Positions 44,407-53,522 of a DNA stretch of 64,000 nt are shown here, in pieces. Every line of letters begins with the position of its first letter. Positions within the stretch are counted from its first letter, which is position 1. The translations under genes were made by a program, and so were the position numbers. This DNA comes from Virgibacillus ihumii (GTDB lineage: Bacteria > Bacillota > Bacilli > Bacillales > Amphibacillaceae): contig NZ_CACVAN010000001.1 in NCBI RefSeq assembly GCF_902726655.1, forward strand, positions 806,001 to 870,000. Reading direction: 5' to 3'. The notes under the pieces are model-generated. The model made no database searches. It was not told where the DNA came from and saw nothing but the letters and a program-made list of their open reading frames with translations.

Positions 44407-45657
44407 ATGAATTATTCAAGCTATCCAAGAAATGATGTGCTGTGCATCGATATGCGTTCCTTTTATGCAAGTGTTGAGGCTGTCAAGCTGGGCGAGGATC
44501 CGATGACAGTTCAACTGGCTGTGGTCGGGGACACAAATCGGCCGGGAAGTATTGTTTTGGCGGCTTCTCCGACATTGAAGAAAAAACATGGTATCAGTAA
44601 TGTCAGCCGCTTTTTTGAACTTCCTGATGATCCGGAAATTGTTATTGTTGCAGCGCATATGGCTGATTATCTGGAGGTCTCTGTTGAAATCACCCGCCTG
44701 ATTAATCAATACGTGCCGAAAGAGGCTATTCATCAATACTCTGTTGACGAGGTGTGGGTAACTGTAAACGGACTGGAAAAACAGTTCGGCAATCGCCGGG
44801 AGGTTGCCATGTCCATTAAACAGGAAATTTTGGAAAGCTTCGGCCTCACCTGTTCCATTGGTATAGGCGACAATAAATTCCTTGCAAAAGTTGTAATGGA
44901 TCTGCATGCCAAAAAAACAGGTATAGCCGAATGCAAATATGAAGATGTAGAAGAAAAATTGTGGCCAATCCCTGTTCAGCGTATTTGGGGAATCGGACGG
45001 AGAATGCAACGCAATTTAAACCGAATGGGAATTGTGAATTTGGGACATCTCGCCAACTTCCCGTTAAAAACCTTAAAAAAACGCTTTGGCATTATGGGGG
45101 AGCAACTCTACTGGCATGCCTGGGGGATGGATTTCAGCCCTGTCTTCGGCAATTTTACTAAAACAGAACAAAAGGGATTTGGCCATGGCATTTCCCTATT
45201 GCGGGATTACTCCGGAGAAGAAGTCGCCGCCTGTGTTCTTGATCTCTGTGAAGAAGCCTGCCGCCGGGCGCGAACAGCAGGAAAAGCCGGGCGAACAATA
45301 CATCTTGGAATTGCATACTCCAAAGAAACAGGCAGCGGTTTCAACCGGTCAAGATCTGTCCTGCTTCCGACCAATATTACAATGGATGTTTACGGGACTG
45401 CTATGCAGCTTTTCCGTGAATTTTACGATGGAATCAGTAAAATCAGGCATGTCTATGTTACCCTGGATAATCTTTATGATGATGGTAAAACACAACTTAA
45501 TTTATTCGATAATAAACTGAAGCAAAAAGATATTGGCTTTGTAATGGACACAATCCGCGACAAGTATGGGACAACTTCCATTTTAAGGGCCACAAGCTAT
45601 ACCGATGCCGGCATCACTATCGACCGAAGTCATAAAATTGGCGGTCATCAGGCGTAA
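44407..45657 (+). CDS. polYB: Y-family DNA polymerase PolYB/UvrX type
   Basis: A 416-residue translesion polymerase. Catalytic acids lie in CIDMRSFYASVEAV and YSVDEVWVTV. A helix-hairpin-helix segment is RIWGIGRRMQRNLNRMGIVN. A sliding-clamp motif QLNLF lies near residue 370. The YqjW/UvrX subgroup is suggested by AVVGDTNRPGSIVLAASPTL. The start at ATG 44407 matches relatives; GTG 44398 is possible. A LexA box over the promoter shows SOS control. Confidence 0.92.
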   Translation: MNYSSYPRNDVLCIDMRSFYASVEAVKLGEDPMTVQLAVVGDTNRPGSIVLAASPTLKKKHGISNVSRFFELPDDPEIVIVAAHMADYLEVSVEITRLINQYVPKEAIHQYSVDEVWVTVNGLEKQFGNRREVAMSIKQEILESFGLTCSIGIGDNKFLAKVVMDLHAKKTGIAECKYEDVEEKLWPIPVQRIWGIGRRMQRNLNRMGIVNLGHLANFPLKTLKKRFGIMGEQLYWHAWGMDFSPVFGNFTKTEQKGFGHGISLLRDYSGEEVAACVLDLCEEACRRARTAGKAGRTIHLGIAYSKETGSGFNRSRSVLLPTNITMDVYGTAMQLFREFYDGISKIRHVYVTLDNLYDDGKTQLNLFDNKLKQKDIGFVMDTIRDKYGTTSILRATSYTDAGITIDRSHKIGGHQA

Positions 45658-45665
45658 GGAAAGCG

Positions 45666-46460
45666 TTACTTCTTATCAAATTGCTTTTTTAAAAGCCGTT
45701 CCAAAGCCCGTGGGAACAAATGATACAATTTACTGCCTAGTTCCATCCAGCCCGGTAAATTAATTTCCCGCTTGTCCGTAAAAAGTGCTTTTACCACTTT
45801 CACCGCCACTTTATCAGGATTAAGCATATAGCGCTCAATGTTTTTCTGATAATCTCCGGTTGGATCGGCACCAGCAAAAAAGTTGGTGTTTACAGGCCCC
45901 AGATTAACCGATGTAACACGGATATTGTATTCTGTTGTTTCCAGACGGAGTGAATTGGTAAATCCGAGAACAGCGTGTTTGGTTGCAGCATAAACAGCAG
46001 CTTTCGGAGTAGCAATTTTACCGGCCTGTGAAGCAACGTTGATAATATGTCCTTCATTATGCTGCATAAAATGCGGCAACAAACATTTTGTCCCCTGCAT
46101 AAGTGCAAATACGTTCAATTGAAACATCTGTTCAACATCGGACCACAGCATGTTCCGGACATAGTCAAACACAGCTGCACCGGCATTATTAATCAGCCCG
46201 TGAATTTGTGTATGGTCTGAAATAATTTGATTGATTACGTTAACGAGTTCCTTTTGATTCAGCAAATCGGCTTGATAAGCATAACTGTCTACCTGACAGA
46301 CCTTCTTAATTTGCATCTGCTGATTTTTGAGTTTATTGATAGAACGGGCAACCATAATCGGAATCCCGCCATTTTCAGCAATTTGCCAGGCTATTCGTTC
46401 ACCAATACCGCTTGACGCACCAGTTATGATAATCTTTTTACCAGCAATTCTATTTTGCAT
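45666..46460 (-). CDS. yqjQ: Short-chain dehydrogenase YqjQ
   Basis: A 264-residue SDR. The cofactor motif is IITGASSGIGERIAW, followed by NNAGAA and the catalytic set Ser, Tyr and Lys in INVASQAGKIATPKAAVYAA and TKHAVLGF. The classical SDR fold is complete. The start at 46460 lies 11 bases inside the end of yqjP; an ATG at 46478 is the alternative. The B. subtilis homologue is implicated in cell-surface stress, but the substrate is not known. Confidence 0.88.
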   Translation of the reverse strand: MQNRIAGKKIIITGASSGIGERIAWQIAENGGIPIMVARSINKLKNQQMQIKKVCQVDSYAYQADLLNQKELVNVINQIISDHTQIHGLINNAGAAVFDYVRNMLWSDVEQMFQLNVFALMQGTKCLLPHFMQHNEGHIINVASQAGKIATPKAAVYAATKHAVLGFTNSLRLETTEYNIRVTSVNLGPVNTNFFAGADPTGDYQKNIERYMLNPDKVAVKVVKALFTDKREINLPGWMELGSKLYHLFPRALERLLKKQFDKK

Positions 46461-47409
46461 AGTAGTAATAGACTCCATCCTGAAGAAATTTCCCCGCGAG
46501 ATGCTCATCTTCCAGATAATCTAGTTGGCCAACTGTTTCAGATATGGTTAAATCCAATTGTTTTTCATATTGTTTCGTAAAAATTTGCCGGCAAATTTCA
46601 AATACAGACTGTGCATGATCCTTCAAGAGCGTAAGTACCTTATTAGCACGCTGCTTCTGTTTTTCCAGTCGATACGGCACTAAAGATGCAACATCCGAGA
46701 AAACTTCGCCGTGTCCGGGAAACACGTTGCTGATTCCCAGTGTCTGACACTTCTTCAGATTGTCCCGGTATTGCAGCATCGGTCTCGGGCGTTCATCCCC
46801 ATCAATTGGTGCCTCAAGCAGCGGATTTGGTGAAATATGATGGAGCAAATGATCACCGCCTAAGAATGCCCCATCAGACTCACGGAGAAACGATAAGTGA
46901 CTTTGGGCGTGGCCTTTTGTGTCAATAACCTGCCAGTCTTCATGACCCGGCAGAACATCCCCTTCTTGGATAGCAATACCCACGTGGCCGGTGCCTGAAA
47001 AATCCAGCGGTGTCCGAAGTTTCTTTAATACGTCACGATACTTGGACGGCACCCCGCACTTCATAAAGAAATCCGCAAAAAATTGCTCGTAATGCTGAAA
47101 AAATGCTTCGTTTCTGGACAGCCATAAATCAACGTTTTGATGTGCTGCTATATTCTTAACCCGTGGAAATTCTTCAATAAGCCCAATATGATCCGGGTGG
47201 TGGTGTGTCAGAATAATTTGTTCAATATCCTCCGGGAAGTATCCAAGTTCTTTTAATTGAACCGTTAACGCTTCCCAGGCTTCCTTTGTTTTAACACCTG
47301 CATCAACCAGCGAGAGTGTGTCCCCTTTGAGCAGGTATACATGGGTATCCCCCACTGCAAATGGTGTCGGTACGGTTATCTGGCTGATTGTTTTATCCAT
47401 TACTTTCAT
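46450..47409 (-). CDS. yqjP: Metallo-beta-lactamase-fold hydrolase YqjP
   Basis: A 319-residue MBL-fold protein. The metal motif THHHPDHIGL (HxHxDH type), LVDAGV, KGHAQSHLSFL and FPGHGEV are present, giving two metal sites. A winged C-terminal segment (residues about 240–319) is common in LACTB2-like hydrolases. The start at 47409 follows GGGGAGTGAAAAC. It overlaps yqjQ downstream. Confidence 0.88.
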   Translation of the reverse strand: MKVMDKTISQITVPTPFAVGDTHVYLLKGDTLSLVDAGVKTKEAWEALTVQLKELGYFPEDIEQIILTHHHPDHIGLIEEFPRVKNIAAHQNVDLWLSRNEAFFQHYEQFFADFFMKCGVPSKYRDVLKKLRTPLDFSGTGHVGIAIQEGDVLPGHEDWQVIDTKGHAQSHLSFLRESDGAFLGGDHLLHHISPNPLLEAPIDGDERPRPMLQYRDNLKKCQTLGISNVFPGHGEVFSDVASLVPYRLEKQKQRANKVLTLLKDHAQSVFEICRQIFTKQYEKQLDLTISETVGQLDYLEDEHLAGKFLQDGVYYYYAK

Positions 47410-47488
47410 GTTTTCACTCCCCAAATGAATGACTGTTCAGTTTAGTATATTGTATATCCATTACGGCAAAAAGTCACATAAAGGGCAT

Positions 47489-49108
47489 TTAGTTTGCAAA
47501 TAGCCTGTGGATTGCTTCAGTTAAAATATCAGGCAAATAATCAAAACTGTACGTCAGTTCCAACCGCTCTGTCCATTGATGCGGATCCTTTCCCAATGGC
47601 CCGATATTCAAAATCGGCATCGTAAGCTGTTCCATAACATCTTCTGGAAAATCAAAACCATTATTCTGCAATGGCATATTGGTAGTCAGCTGCTGCAATT
47701 TACTTTGTGATGTATCCGGTCCGATAAAACTCAAATCGGACAGACCGGTAAAAAATTCAGCAACCGTCAGATTCTTGTTAAATTGTTTATTTGTATACGT
47801 TTTAACATAATCCATGACATCCTGAATTTTCGCATCATCATAGGATGACACAGCAGGATAAAATGGCGGACTGTAGAATAAGATAATCATTGGTGCAAGG
47901 TCTTTGCACATTGCGGCCAGTTCCTGAACCAATAATGTGGAAAAATCACGATCTCCGGAATTACGCTGGCTGACGAGCAGATTTTCTCGGCGCTCCACTT
48001 CTTTTACACCATGACGTTGCACAGCTTCCGCATACAGTTCATCGTACATCATAACATTAACCCGCGAATCAGGCATTGTAAAATCGTCAGCTACTTCCGC
48101 AAACCGACCAGCCTTGAGCCGGATGTAATCCTCCATTTCGCGGGCGGCAGTCTCCGCACCTGCCAACAATTTTTTATTGATTTCCGCAAATGATTGTTTC
48201 AGATATAACACATTATACATCGCAATTGCAGCATGTGGGGTTTGAACAGAATACTCCTCCTTCAAATCACGCTGCATCAGGCTGATAGGCGGAGGGGTAA
48301 CTTCATCACCAATTTTTTCGATAAACGATTCATTTAACTCCAGCTGCTGGGATAAAAAACCCGTCATCAGGTTCGGGTTGATTCCGGCAAAAGGCTCGCC
48401 TACGTGTGATGCTTTTCCATAGCAGTAGAAACCTGGAAGCACCTTGCCGATGGAGCCTGTATAAACATAGTAATTCGTATCCCCCGGATATTTACTGAAC
48501 ATCGGCTCACCATTCAGACATGCTGTATATGTAAACTGTTCTTCCTGCTTTAACTGATCCAGAACAGGAAGCGCCGTCAGCATTCCCATTGAATTGACCT
48601 CTTCATCCGGAACAGTAAGCAGCAGAATATTTCCATCAAACTCGCCTTCAATAGCCCGCTCGAGCATGGAAAAGTGTAAGGAAACCCCTGCTTTCATATC
48701 CATCGCGCCGCGGCCGAATAACCAATCACCGGTTTTGAGATCTCTTTGGACTTCTTCCGGAAGACTGCCGCGTATCGCCTTCATCTCTTTTGTAAGTTCA
48801 CGTGGATAAAATGCAAGATTTTCAAGTGAACCATAATCCTCAACCCCAACTACATCAAAATGGCTCAATAAAATAATTGTATCGGAAGTACTTCCATTTT
48901 TCACAAGGGCTGTCAGGAGTTGTCTGCCATCTGACAGTGGATGCAGTTTTAAATAATCCGGATTATCCCGAAAGTATTTTTTCTGTGCCAGTAAATGCCG
49001 CATGTATTCCGCCAAAGCAATTTCAGCATTGCTTCCCGTTATACTCTGGTGTTCAACAAGAGAACACAATAATTCCGTCAATTGTTCTTTTGTCTGCCAG
49101 TGTTTCAT
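47489..49108 (-). CDS. yqjN: M20-family peptidase YqjN (RocB-like)
   Basis: A 539-residue M20 metallopeptidase-like protein related to RocB of arginine use. Metal ligands are in ILLSHFDVVG (His), FGRGAMDMKAGVSLHFSML (Asp) and LLLTVPDEEVNSMGM (Glu pair). Length exceeds classical M20 enzymes by a C-terminal extension, as in RocB and YqjN. It is divergent from the glycerophosphodiesterase gene. The substrate is not known. Confidence 0.86.
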   Translation of the reverse strand: MKHWQTKEQLTELLCSLVEHQSITGSNAEIALAEYMRHLLAQKKYFRDNPDYLKLHPLSDGRQLLTALVKNGSTSDTIILLSHFDVVGVEDYGSLENLAFYPRELTKEMKAIRGSLPEEVQRDLKTGDWLFGRGAMDMKAGVSLHFSMLERAIEGEFDGNILLLTVPDEEVNSMGMLTALPVLDQLKQEEQFTYTACLNGEPMFSKYPGDTNYYVYTGSIGKVLPGFYCYGKASHVGEPFAGINPNLMTGFLSQQLELNESFIEKIGDEVTPPPISLMQRDLKEEYSVQTPHAAIAMYNVLYLKQSFAEINKKLLAGAETAAREMEDYIRLKAGRFAEVADDFTMPDSRVNVMMYDELYAEAVQRHGVKEVERRENLLVSQRNSGDRDFSTLLVQELAAMCKDLAPMIILFYSPPFYPAVSSYDDAKIQDVMDYVKTYTNKQFNKNLTVAEFFTGLSDLSFIGPDTSQSKLQQLTTNMPLQNNGFDFPEDVMEQLTMPILNIGPLGKDPHQWTERLELTYSFDYLPDILTEAIHRLFAN

Positions 49109-49177
49109 ATGTTTTGCCCCCCATAAAAATTGACTTCTTATTTAAAATAAAACACAATCGAAGAAGAGGTGAACGAA

Positions 49178-49921
49178 TTGTCAACTACCATCATAGCCCA
49201 TCGAGGCGCCAGCAGGTCAGCTCCTGAGAATACCATGTCCGCCTTTGAACTCGCATACCAGTCAGGTGCAGAAGGAATTGAAACAGACGTGCAGCTGACA
49301 AAGGATAATGTCCCTGTAATAATGCACGATGAACGTCTGAAACGGACAACAAACGGTACCGGTTACATAAAAGACTATACTTTATCTCAGCTGCAGCAGC
49401 TTGACGCCGGCACCTGGTTTTCAACAAAATTTTCGGGTGAAACGATAATTTCACTTCATGAACTGCTTCAATGGCTGCGCAATAAGCAATTATATTTAAA
49501 CATTGAGCTGAAAAATAATAAAATAGACTATAAGAATCTGGAAAACATCGTTGTTGATATGATATCACAATTCCAACTGCAAAACCGCACCACTATTTCA
49601 ACATTTAACCCAAAAAGTGTGAGAAGGTTAAGCACAATAGCAAACCAGATTGATATTGCGTTCTTAACATCAAAACGCAGGAAAAGGTTGGTTGAAAATG
49701 CCAAGTTGTTGGGCGCAAGCGCAGTACATATAAAATACCCTCTGCTCAGTAATCGTCTGATCCAGCAATGTAAACAGGAAAACATACCGGTTCGCGTTTA
49801 TACCGTGAACAGCACAAACCGCATGCAACGCTGTTTCGACTATGGAAGTGATGGCATCTTTACCGATATACCCGAACAGGCCTTGCAGTGCCGTGAACAA
49901 TTTAACAATCAATCGACATAG
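49178..49921 (+). CDS. Glycerophosphodiester phosphodiesterase
   Basis: A 247-residue cytoplasmic GDPD TIM-barrel enzyme. The active motif is IIAHRGASRSAPENTMSAFE with the metal glutamates in GIETDVQLTKDNVPVIMHDE. Splits glycerophosphodiesters to glycerol-3-phosphate and alcohol. I use TTG 49178, preceded by AAGAAGAGGTG with good spacing; GTG 49169 lies within the site. No signal peptide, in contrast to GlpQ. Confidence 0.9.
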   Translation: MSTTIIAHRGASRSAPENTMSAFELAYQSGAEGIETDVQLTKDNVPVIMHDERLKRTTNGTGYIKDYTLSQLQQLDAGTWFSTKFSGETIISLHELLQWLRNKQLYLNIELKNNKIDYKNLENIVVDMISQFQLQNRTTISTFNPKSVRRLSTIANQIDIAFLTSKRRKRLVENAKLLGASAVHIKYPLLSNRLIQQCKQENIPVRVYTVNSTNRMQRCFDYGSDGIFTDIPEQALQCREQFNNQST

Positions 49922-49996
49922 CATGCAAGACATTATTTTCCGCGAGTTGAACTGTGAAGTTACCTTAAAAGAGAATTGCTATGTCTCTTTGATTAA

Positions 49997-50146
49997 AAAG
50001 ATGTAACAGACACAGTGGAATTGGTTACCAATGGACTGCATGCAGTAGAAATTGTCCAGAATGAACGTGCAGACCTTATGATTAGTGACAACACATTATT
50101 TCTGAATTCAAATCAGGATAAAGAGGCTGCCGATACAGAAGTATAA
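49997..50146 (+). pseudogene. Possible remnant of a response-regulator receiver domain
   Basis: A 49-codon stretch without a start codon or upstream frame. It reads TVELVTNGLHAVEIVQNERA and DLMISDN, much like the middle of a receiver domain (NGxEAVExVxxxxPDLxIxD). A stop stands directly before it and a tail without the usual MP motif follows. No ribosome site exists. The resemblance is short and could be chance. Confidence 0.35.
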
Positions 50147-50182
50147 ACACACTGCACCACAACTATACAGACAAGGATGGAA

Positions 50183-51112
50183 ATGACTATGGAACTGATT
50201 TTTCTTGGTACCGGTTCAGGAATCCCTTCCAAAAACCGGAATGTTTCAGCACTCGCATTAACCCTATTGCAAGAAGAGAACAGCATCTGGCTGTTCGATT
50301 GCGGGGAAGCAACGCAGCACCAGATTATGCACACTTCCATTAAACCGAGGAAGATTAATAAAATTTTTATCACCCATTTGCACGGTGATCACATTTTTGG
50401 CCTGCCTGGATTTCTTAGCAGCAGATCCTTCCAGGGAGGTGATGATGAATTAACCATTTACGGTCCGCCTGGCATAAAACAATATGTGGAAACCAGTCTG
50501 AAAGTGAGTGGAACACATCTTACCTATCCCCTTTCTGTTGTTGAATTTACAGAAGGCAAGGTAGTTGAAAATAACAATTTTACTGTCCGTACAAAAAAAC
50601 TGGAACACGGCATTGCCAGCTACGGGTTTCGCATCGTTGAAAAAGATAAACCGGGTTCTCTTTTAGTTGAAAAATTACAAGACCAAGGAATTATGCCTGG
50701 TCCAATTTATCAGCTAATAAAGGAAAATGATGTGGTTACTACAAATGATGGAAAGATAATTCATCGTGATCGCTTTCTTGGGCCGGCAAAGAAAGGGCGT
50801 ATTATTACCATAATGGGGGATACGAGAAATTCCGATAGGTTCCGGGAGTTTGCGGTTGATTCGGATATACTCGTACACGAAGCGACATTTGACCATTCCA
50901 AAGCAGATCTTGCCCGTCAATATTTTCACTCAACCACTGTAGAGGCTGCTACGCTTGCAAGAGACAGCCAAACAAAAAAGTTACTGTTGACGCATATATC
51001 ATCCCGGTATCAAAAGGATGAATCGCAAAAATTGCTCCATGAAGCACGGACTGTTTTTTCAAACACAGAACTTGCGCACGATTTCTGCAGGGTAAAAGTA
51101 GATTCCAAATAG
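50183..51112 (+). CDS. rnz: Ribonuclease Z
   Basis: A 309-residue tRNA 3'-end endonuclease of the metallo-beta-lactamase fold. Motifs are [40 protein letters not shown] (HxHxDH), a [11 protein letters not shown] aspartate and [20 protein letters not shown] followed by LTHISSRY. Length matches B. subtilis Rnz. ATG 50183 has the best spacing to AAGGA; 50177 and 50189 are alternatives. Confidence 0.94.
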   Translation: MTMELIFLGTGSGIPSKNRNVSALALTLLQEENSIWLFDCGEATQHQIMHTSIKPRKINKIFITHLHGDHIFGLPGFLSSRSFQGGDDELTIYGPPGIKQYVETSLKVSGTHLTYPLSVVEFTEGKVVENNNFTVRTKKLEHGIASYGFRIVEKDKPGSLLVEKLQDQGIMPGPIYQLIKENDVVTTNDGKIIHRDRFLGPAKKGRIITIMGDTRNSDRFREFAVDSDILVHEATFDHSKADLARQYFHSTTVEAATLARDSQTKKLLLTHISSRYQKDESQKLLHEARTVFSNTELAHDFCRVKVDSK

Positions 51113-51127
51113 AGGGTTTGATTTTTG

Positions 51128-51484
51128 ATGGAACAATTTGACCAACTTGTAAACAGACAAAGGGAATTTTTCCGCAACGGTAAAACGCTGGATTATGCAT
51201 TTCGCAAATCCCGATTAAACAAAATAAAACACATGTTGAAACGTTATGAATCAGAAATATACCATGCATTGCAAAATGATTTAAACAAATCCGCCCAAGA
51301 GACGAAAGAATCCATTTCGATAAAATGGATTCTTTCGTTTGTAAGACATTATCCCATTATTATAAAAAGAACGGAACTTTTTCTGCTTTCAGCAATAACG
51401 ATTATTTCCGCAAAATCTTCTCCATCGTTTTTCCCTTTGCCAACTCATCAATCAGCTTATCCAGATAGCGAATTTCCTGCATAG
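51128..51484 (+). pseudogene. N-terminal remnant of an aldehyde dehydrogenase
   Basis: The first 60 codons (EQFDQLVNRQREFFRNGKTL followed by DYAFRKSRLNKIKHML and LQNDLNKSAQET) match the start of class 3-type aldehyde dehydrogenases (AldX/YwdH-like), which are about 450 residues long. Homology stops at 51304, exactly where a perfect terminator hairpin begins. The rest of the open frame runs through that hairpin and into antisense of the DUF2200 gene. No catalytic parts remain. Confidence 0.7.
51302..51338. terminator. Perfect 16-bp hairpin at the end of the dehydrogenase remnant
   Basis: ACGAAAGAATCCATTT (51302–51317) and AAATGGATTCTTTCGT (51323–51338) pair perfectly with a 5-base loop and a TTT tail on the plus strand. 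It probably ended the original dehydrogenase operon. Confidence 0.75.
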
Positions 51485-51752
51485 TTGGCTCCTCGATGTC
51501 TTCCACTCGAACACCGCAAATCACACCTTTAATCAGCGTTCGTGATGAATTCAGTTGGGGAGCTTCCGCAAAGAAAGTCTCAAAGTCTGTCTGTTTTTCC
51601 AGCTGCGCCTCTAACTCTTCCTGGCTATACCCTGTCAACCATAGGATAATTTCATCGACTTCTGTTTTTGTACGCCCTTTTTTCTCCGCTTTCGTGACAT
51701 AGTGAGGATAGACACTTGCGATACTCATTGTATAAATTTTATGTTTGGTCAT
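51402..51752 (-). CDS. DUF2200 family protein
   Basis: A 116-residue cytoplasmic protein. [20 protein letters not shown] followed by [20 protein letters not shown] and [20 protein letters not shown] is the DUF2200 pattern. Function is unknown. It stands alone between the dehydrogenase remnant and putP, both on other transcripts. Its codon use looks like its neighbours. Confidence 0.88.
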   Translation of the reverse strand: MTKHKIYTMSIASVYPHYVTKAEKKGRTKTEVDEIILWLTGYSQEELEAQLEKQTDFETFFAEAPQLNSSRTLIKGVICGVRVEDIEEPTMQEIRYLDKLIDELAKGKTMEKILRK

Positions 51753-51861
51753 GATAATCTCTCCCTTTCGTAAACATAGGATACCATTACGAATATACGT
51801 TCTTTATTCATATTACTTTAATTCGATGGGAACTGCAAATCAGTACAGAATGTCAGAACAC

Positions 51862-51904
51862 AAAAAAATAAGTCTTATCCCATCATTTAAGGATAAAACT
51901 TATT
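51862..51904 (-). terminator. Rho-independent terminator of putP
   Basis: Arms around ATAAGT..TTATCC (51868–51880) and GGATAA..ACTTAT (51891–51903) with one mismatch; seven T residues follow on the minus strand. Confidence 0.75.
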
Positions 51905-51949
51905 ATATCTTCTAAGAACTACTATTTTATCTGCTTTGTTTTCAACTGC

Positions 51950-53431
51950 TTATTTTTCATTTTCTATGATTTGAAGTGTTTCATCAAATTCACGATTTAC
52001 TTCGGCATTTGGTTTATAAGTCATTAAACTGACGACCACTGTAATGATAAGGTTTAATACAAAACCAGGAACAATCTCATACAATACACCTGAAAGCTCT
52101 GAATTACCCCAGACAAATACAGTAATTGCACCTACAGCCATACCGGCCAGTGCACCAATACCTGTGATTTTTCTCCAATAGATGGAAAGTAATATGATCG
52201 GTCCGAATGATGCGCCAAATCCTGCCCATGCAAATGCTACTAATCCAAGGATTGTATCATTTTGCTGCCATGCAAAGATCATTGCCACAATCGAGACAAT
52301 CAGTACAGCGATACGTCCCAGTGTTACATATCTTTGTTCCGACGCCTTCGCATTAAATAAATCCTTATAAATATCCTCAACAAGAGCTGAAGACGTAACA
52401 AGCAATTGAGAAGAAATTGTACTCATTATCGCTGCCAATACTGCCGCAAGCATAATTCCGGCAATAAAAGGATGGAAAATGACCTGACCAAGATCGATAA
52501 AGACTGCTTCCGGGTCTGTTATGGAAGCGTTCGGATTTTGCTGGAAGTAAGCAATCCCGATTAAAGCAGTAAATGTTGCACCGATAAGGCTGAGAATCAT
52601 CCAGCCAATACCTATACGTCTTGCGGATTTCGTTTCTTTAACAGACTTAATTGCCATAAATCGTACGATGATATGCGGCTGGCCAAAATAACCAAGCCCC
52701 CATGCCAAGCTGGAAATAACTCCTGCAGTTGTCGCAGTGGCAAACAAACTTAACATATTTGGATCCACCTGACGGATAGAGTCAAATGTTTCGGCTGGAC
52801 CCCCTGTCACAAAAATACCGATTGCCGGTACAAGAATCAATGCCAAAAACATAATCAGACCCTGTACAAAGTCTGTATAGCTAACTGCGAGAAATCCTCC
52901 AAAAAGTGTATATGCGATAACAACTGCTGAACAGAGGATCAGTCCTGTATGATAATCAAGTCCAAACGAGCTCTCAAAGAATACTCCACCCGCGACCATT
53001 CCGGAAGAAACATAGAATGTGAAATATACTAAAATAATGACACCGGATACAATGCGCAAAATTCGTGAATTTTCCTTCAGTCTGTTATCCAAAAAACTCG
53101 GTATTGTAATTGAATCATCAGAAACTTGAGTATAGGCACGAAGACGTGGTGCGACAAAAACCCAGTTTAAATACGCACCTATTGTCAGCCCGACTGCAAT
53201 CCAAACTTCAACAAGACCTGAAACATAAATTGCACCGGGAAGTCCCATTAAGAGCCACCCCGACATATCAGACGCGCCGGCACTCAATGCGGTAACTGCC
53301 GGGCCGAGTGAACGGCCGCCAAGCATATAATCTGATAAGTTACTAGTACGTTTAAATGCATACCATCCAATTAATAACATTCCAACCATGTAAATAATAA
53401 TGGCTAAAAGTTGATAAACATCCCCTGACAT
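51950..53431 (-). CDS. putP: Sodium/proline symporter PutP
   Basis: A 493-residue sodium:solute symporter with about 13 helices. LSDYMLGGRSLGPAVTALSA followed by GASDMSGWLLMGLPGAIYVS is the PutP signature. GLGYFGQPHIIVRFMAIKS is also characteristic. It imports proline and sits at the end of the putC–putB–putP run. OpuE, an osmoprotective proline importer, is closely related; the catabolic neighbours favour PutP. Confidence 0.92.
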   Translation of the reverse strand: MSGDVYQLLAIIIYMVGMLLIGWYAFKRTSNLSDYMLGGRSLGPAVTALSAGASDMSGWLLMGLPGAIYVSGLVEVWIAVGLTIGAYLNWVFVAPRLRAYTQVSDDSITIPSFLDNRLKENSRILRIVSGVIILVYFTFYVSSGMVAGGVFFESSFGLDYHTGLILCSAVVIAYTLFGGFLAVSYTDFVQGLIMFLALILVPAIGIFVTGGPAETFDSIRQVDPNMLSLFATATTAGVISSLAWGLGYFGQPHIIVRFMAIKSVKETKSARRIGIGWMILSLIGATFTALIGIAYFQQNPNASITDPEAVFIDLGQVIFHPFIAGIMLAAVLAAIMSTISSQLLVTSSALVEDIYKDLFNAKASEQRYVTLGRIAVLIVSIVAMIFAWQQNDTILGLVAFAWAGFGASFGPIILLSIYWRKITGIGALAGMAVGAITVFVWGNSELSGVLYEIVPGFVLNLIITVVVSLMTYKPNAEVNREFDETLQIIENEK

Positions 53432-53522
53432 ACTAACTCCCCTTTCAAAGTATTTTTTGTTAATCTTCAGATAACAAAGATTTTAATGGGACAGAAATGC
53501 CCAGGATCGTAAAAAACCTTTC

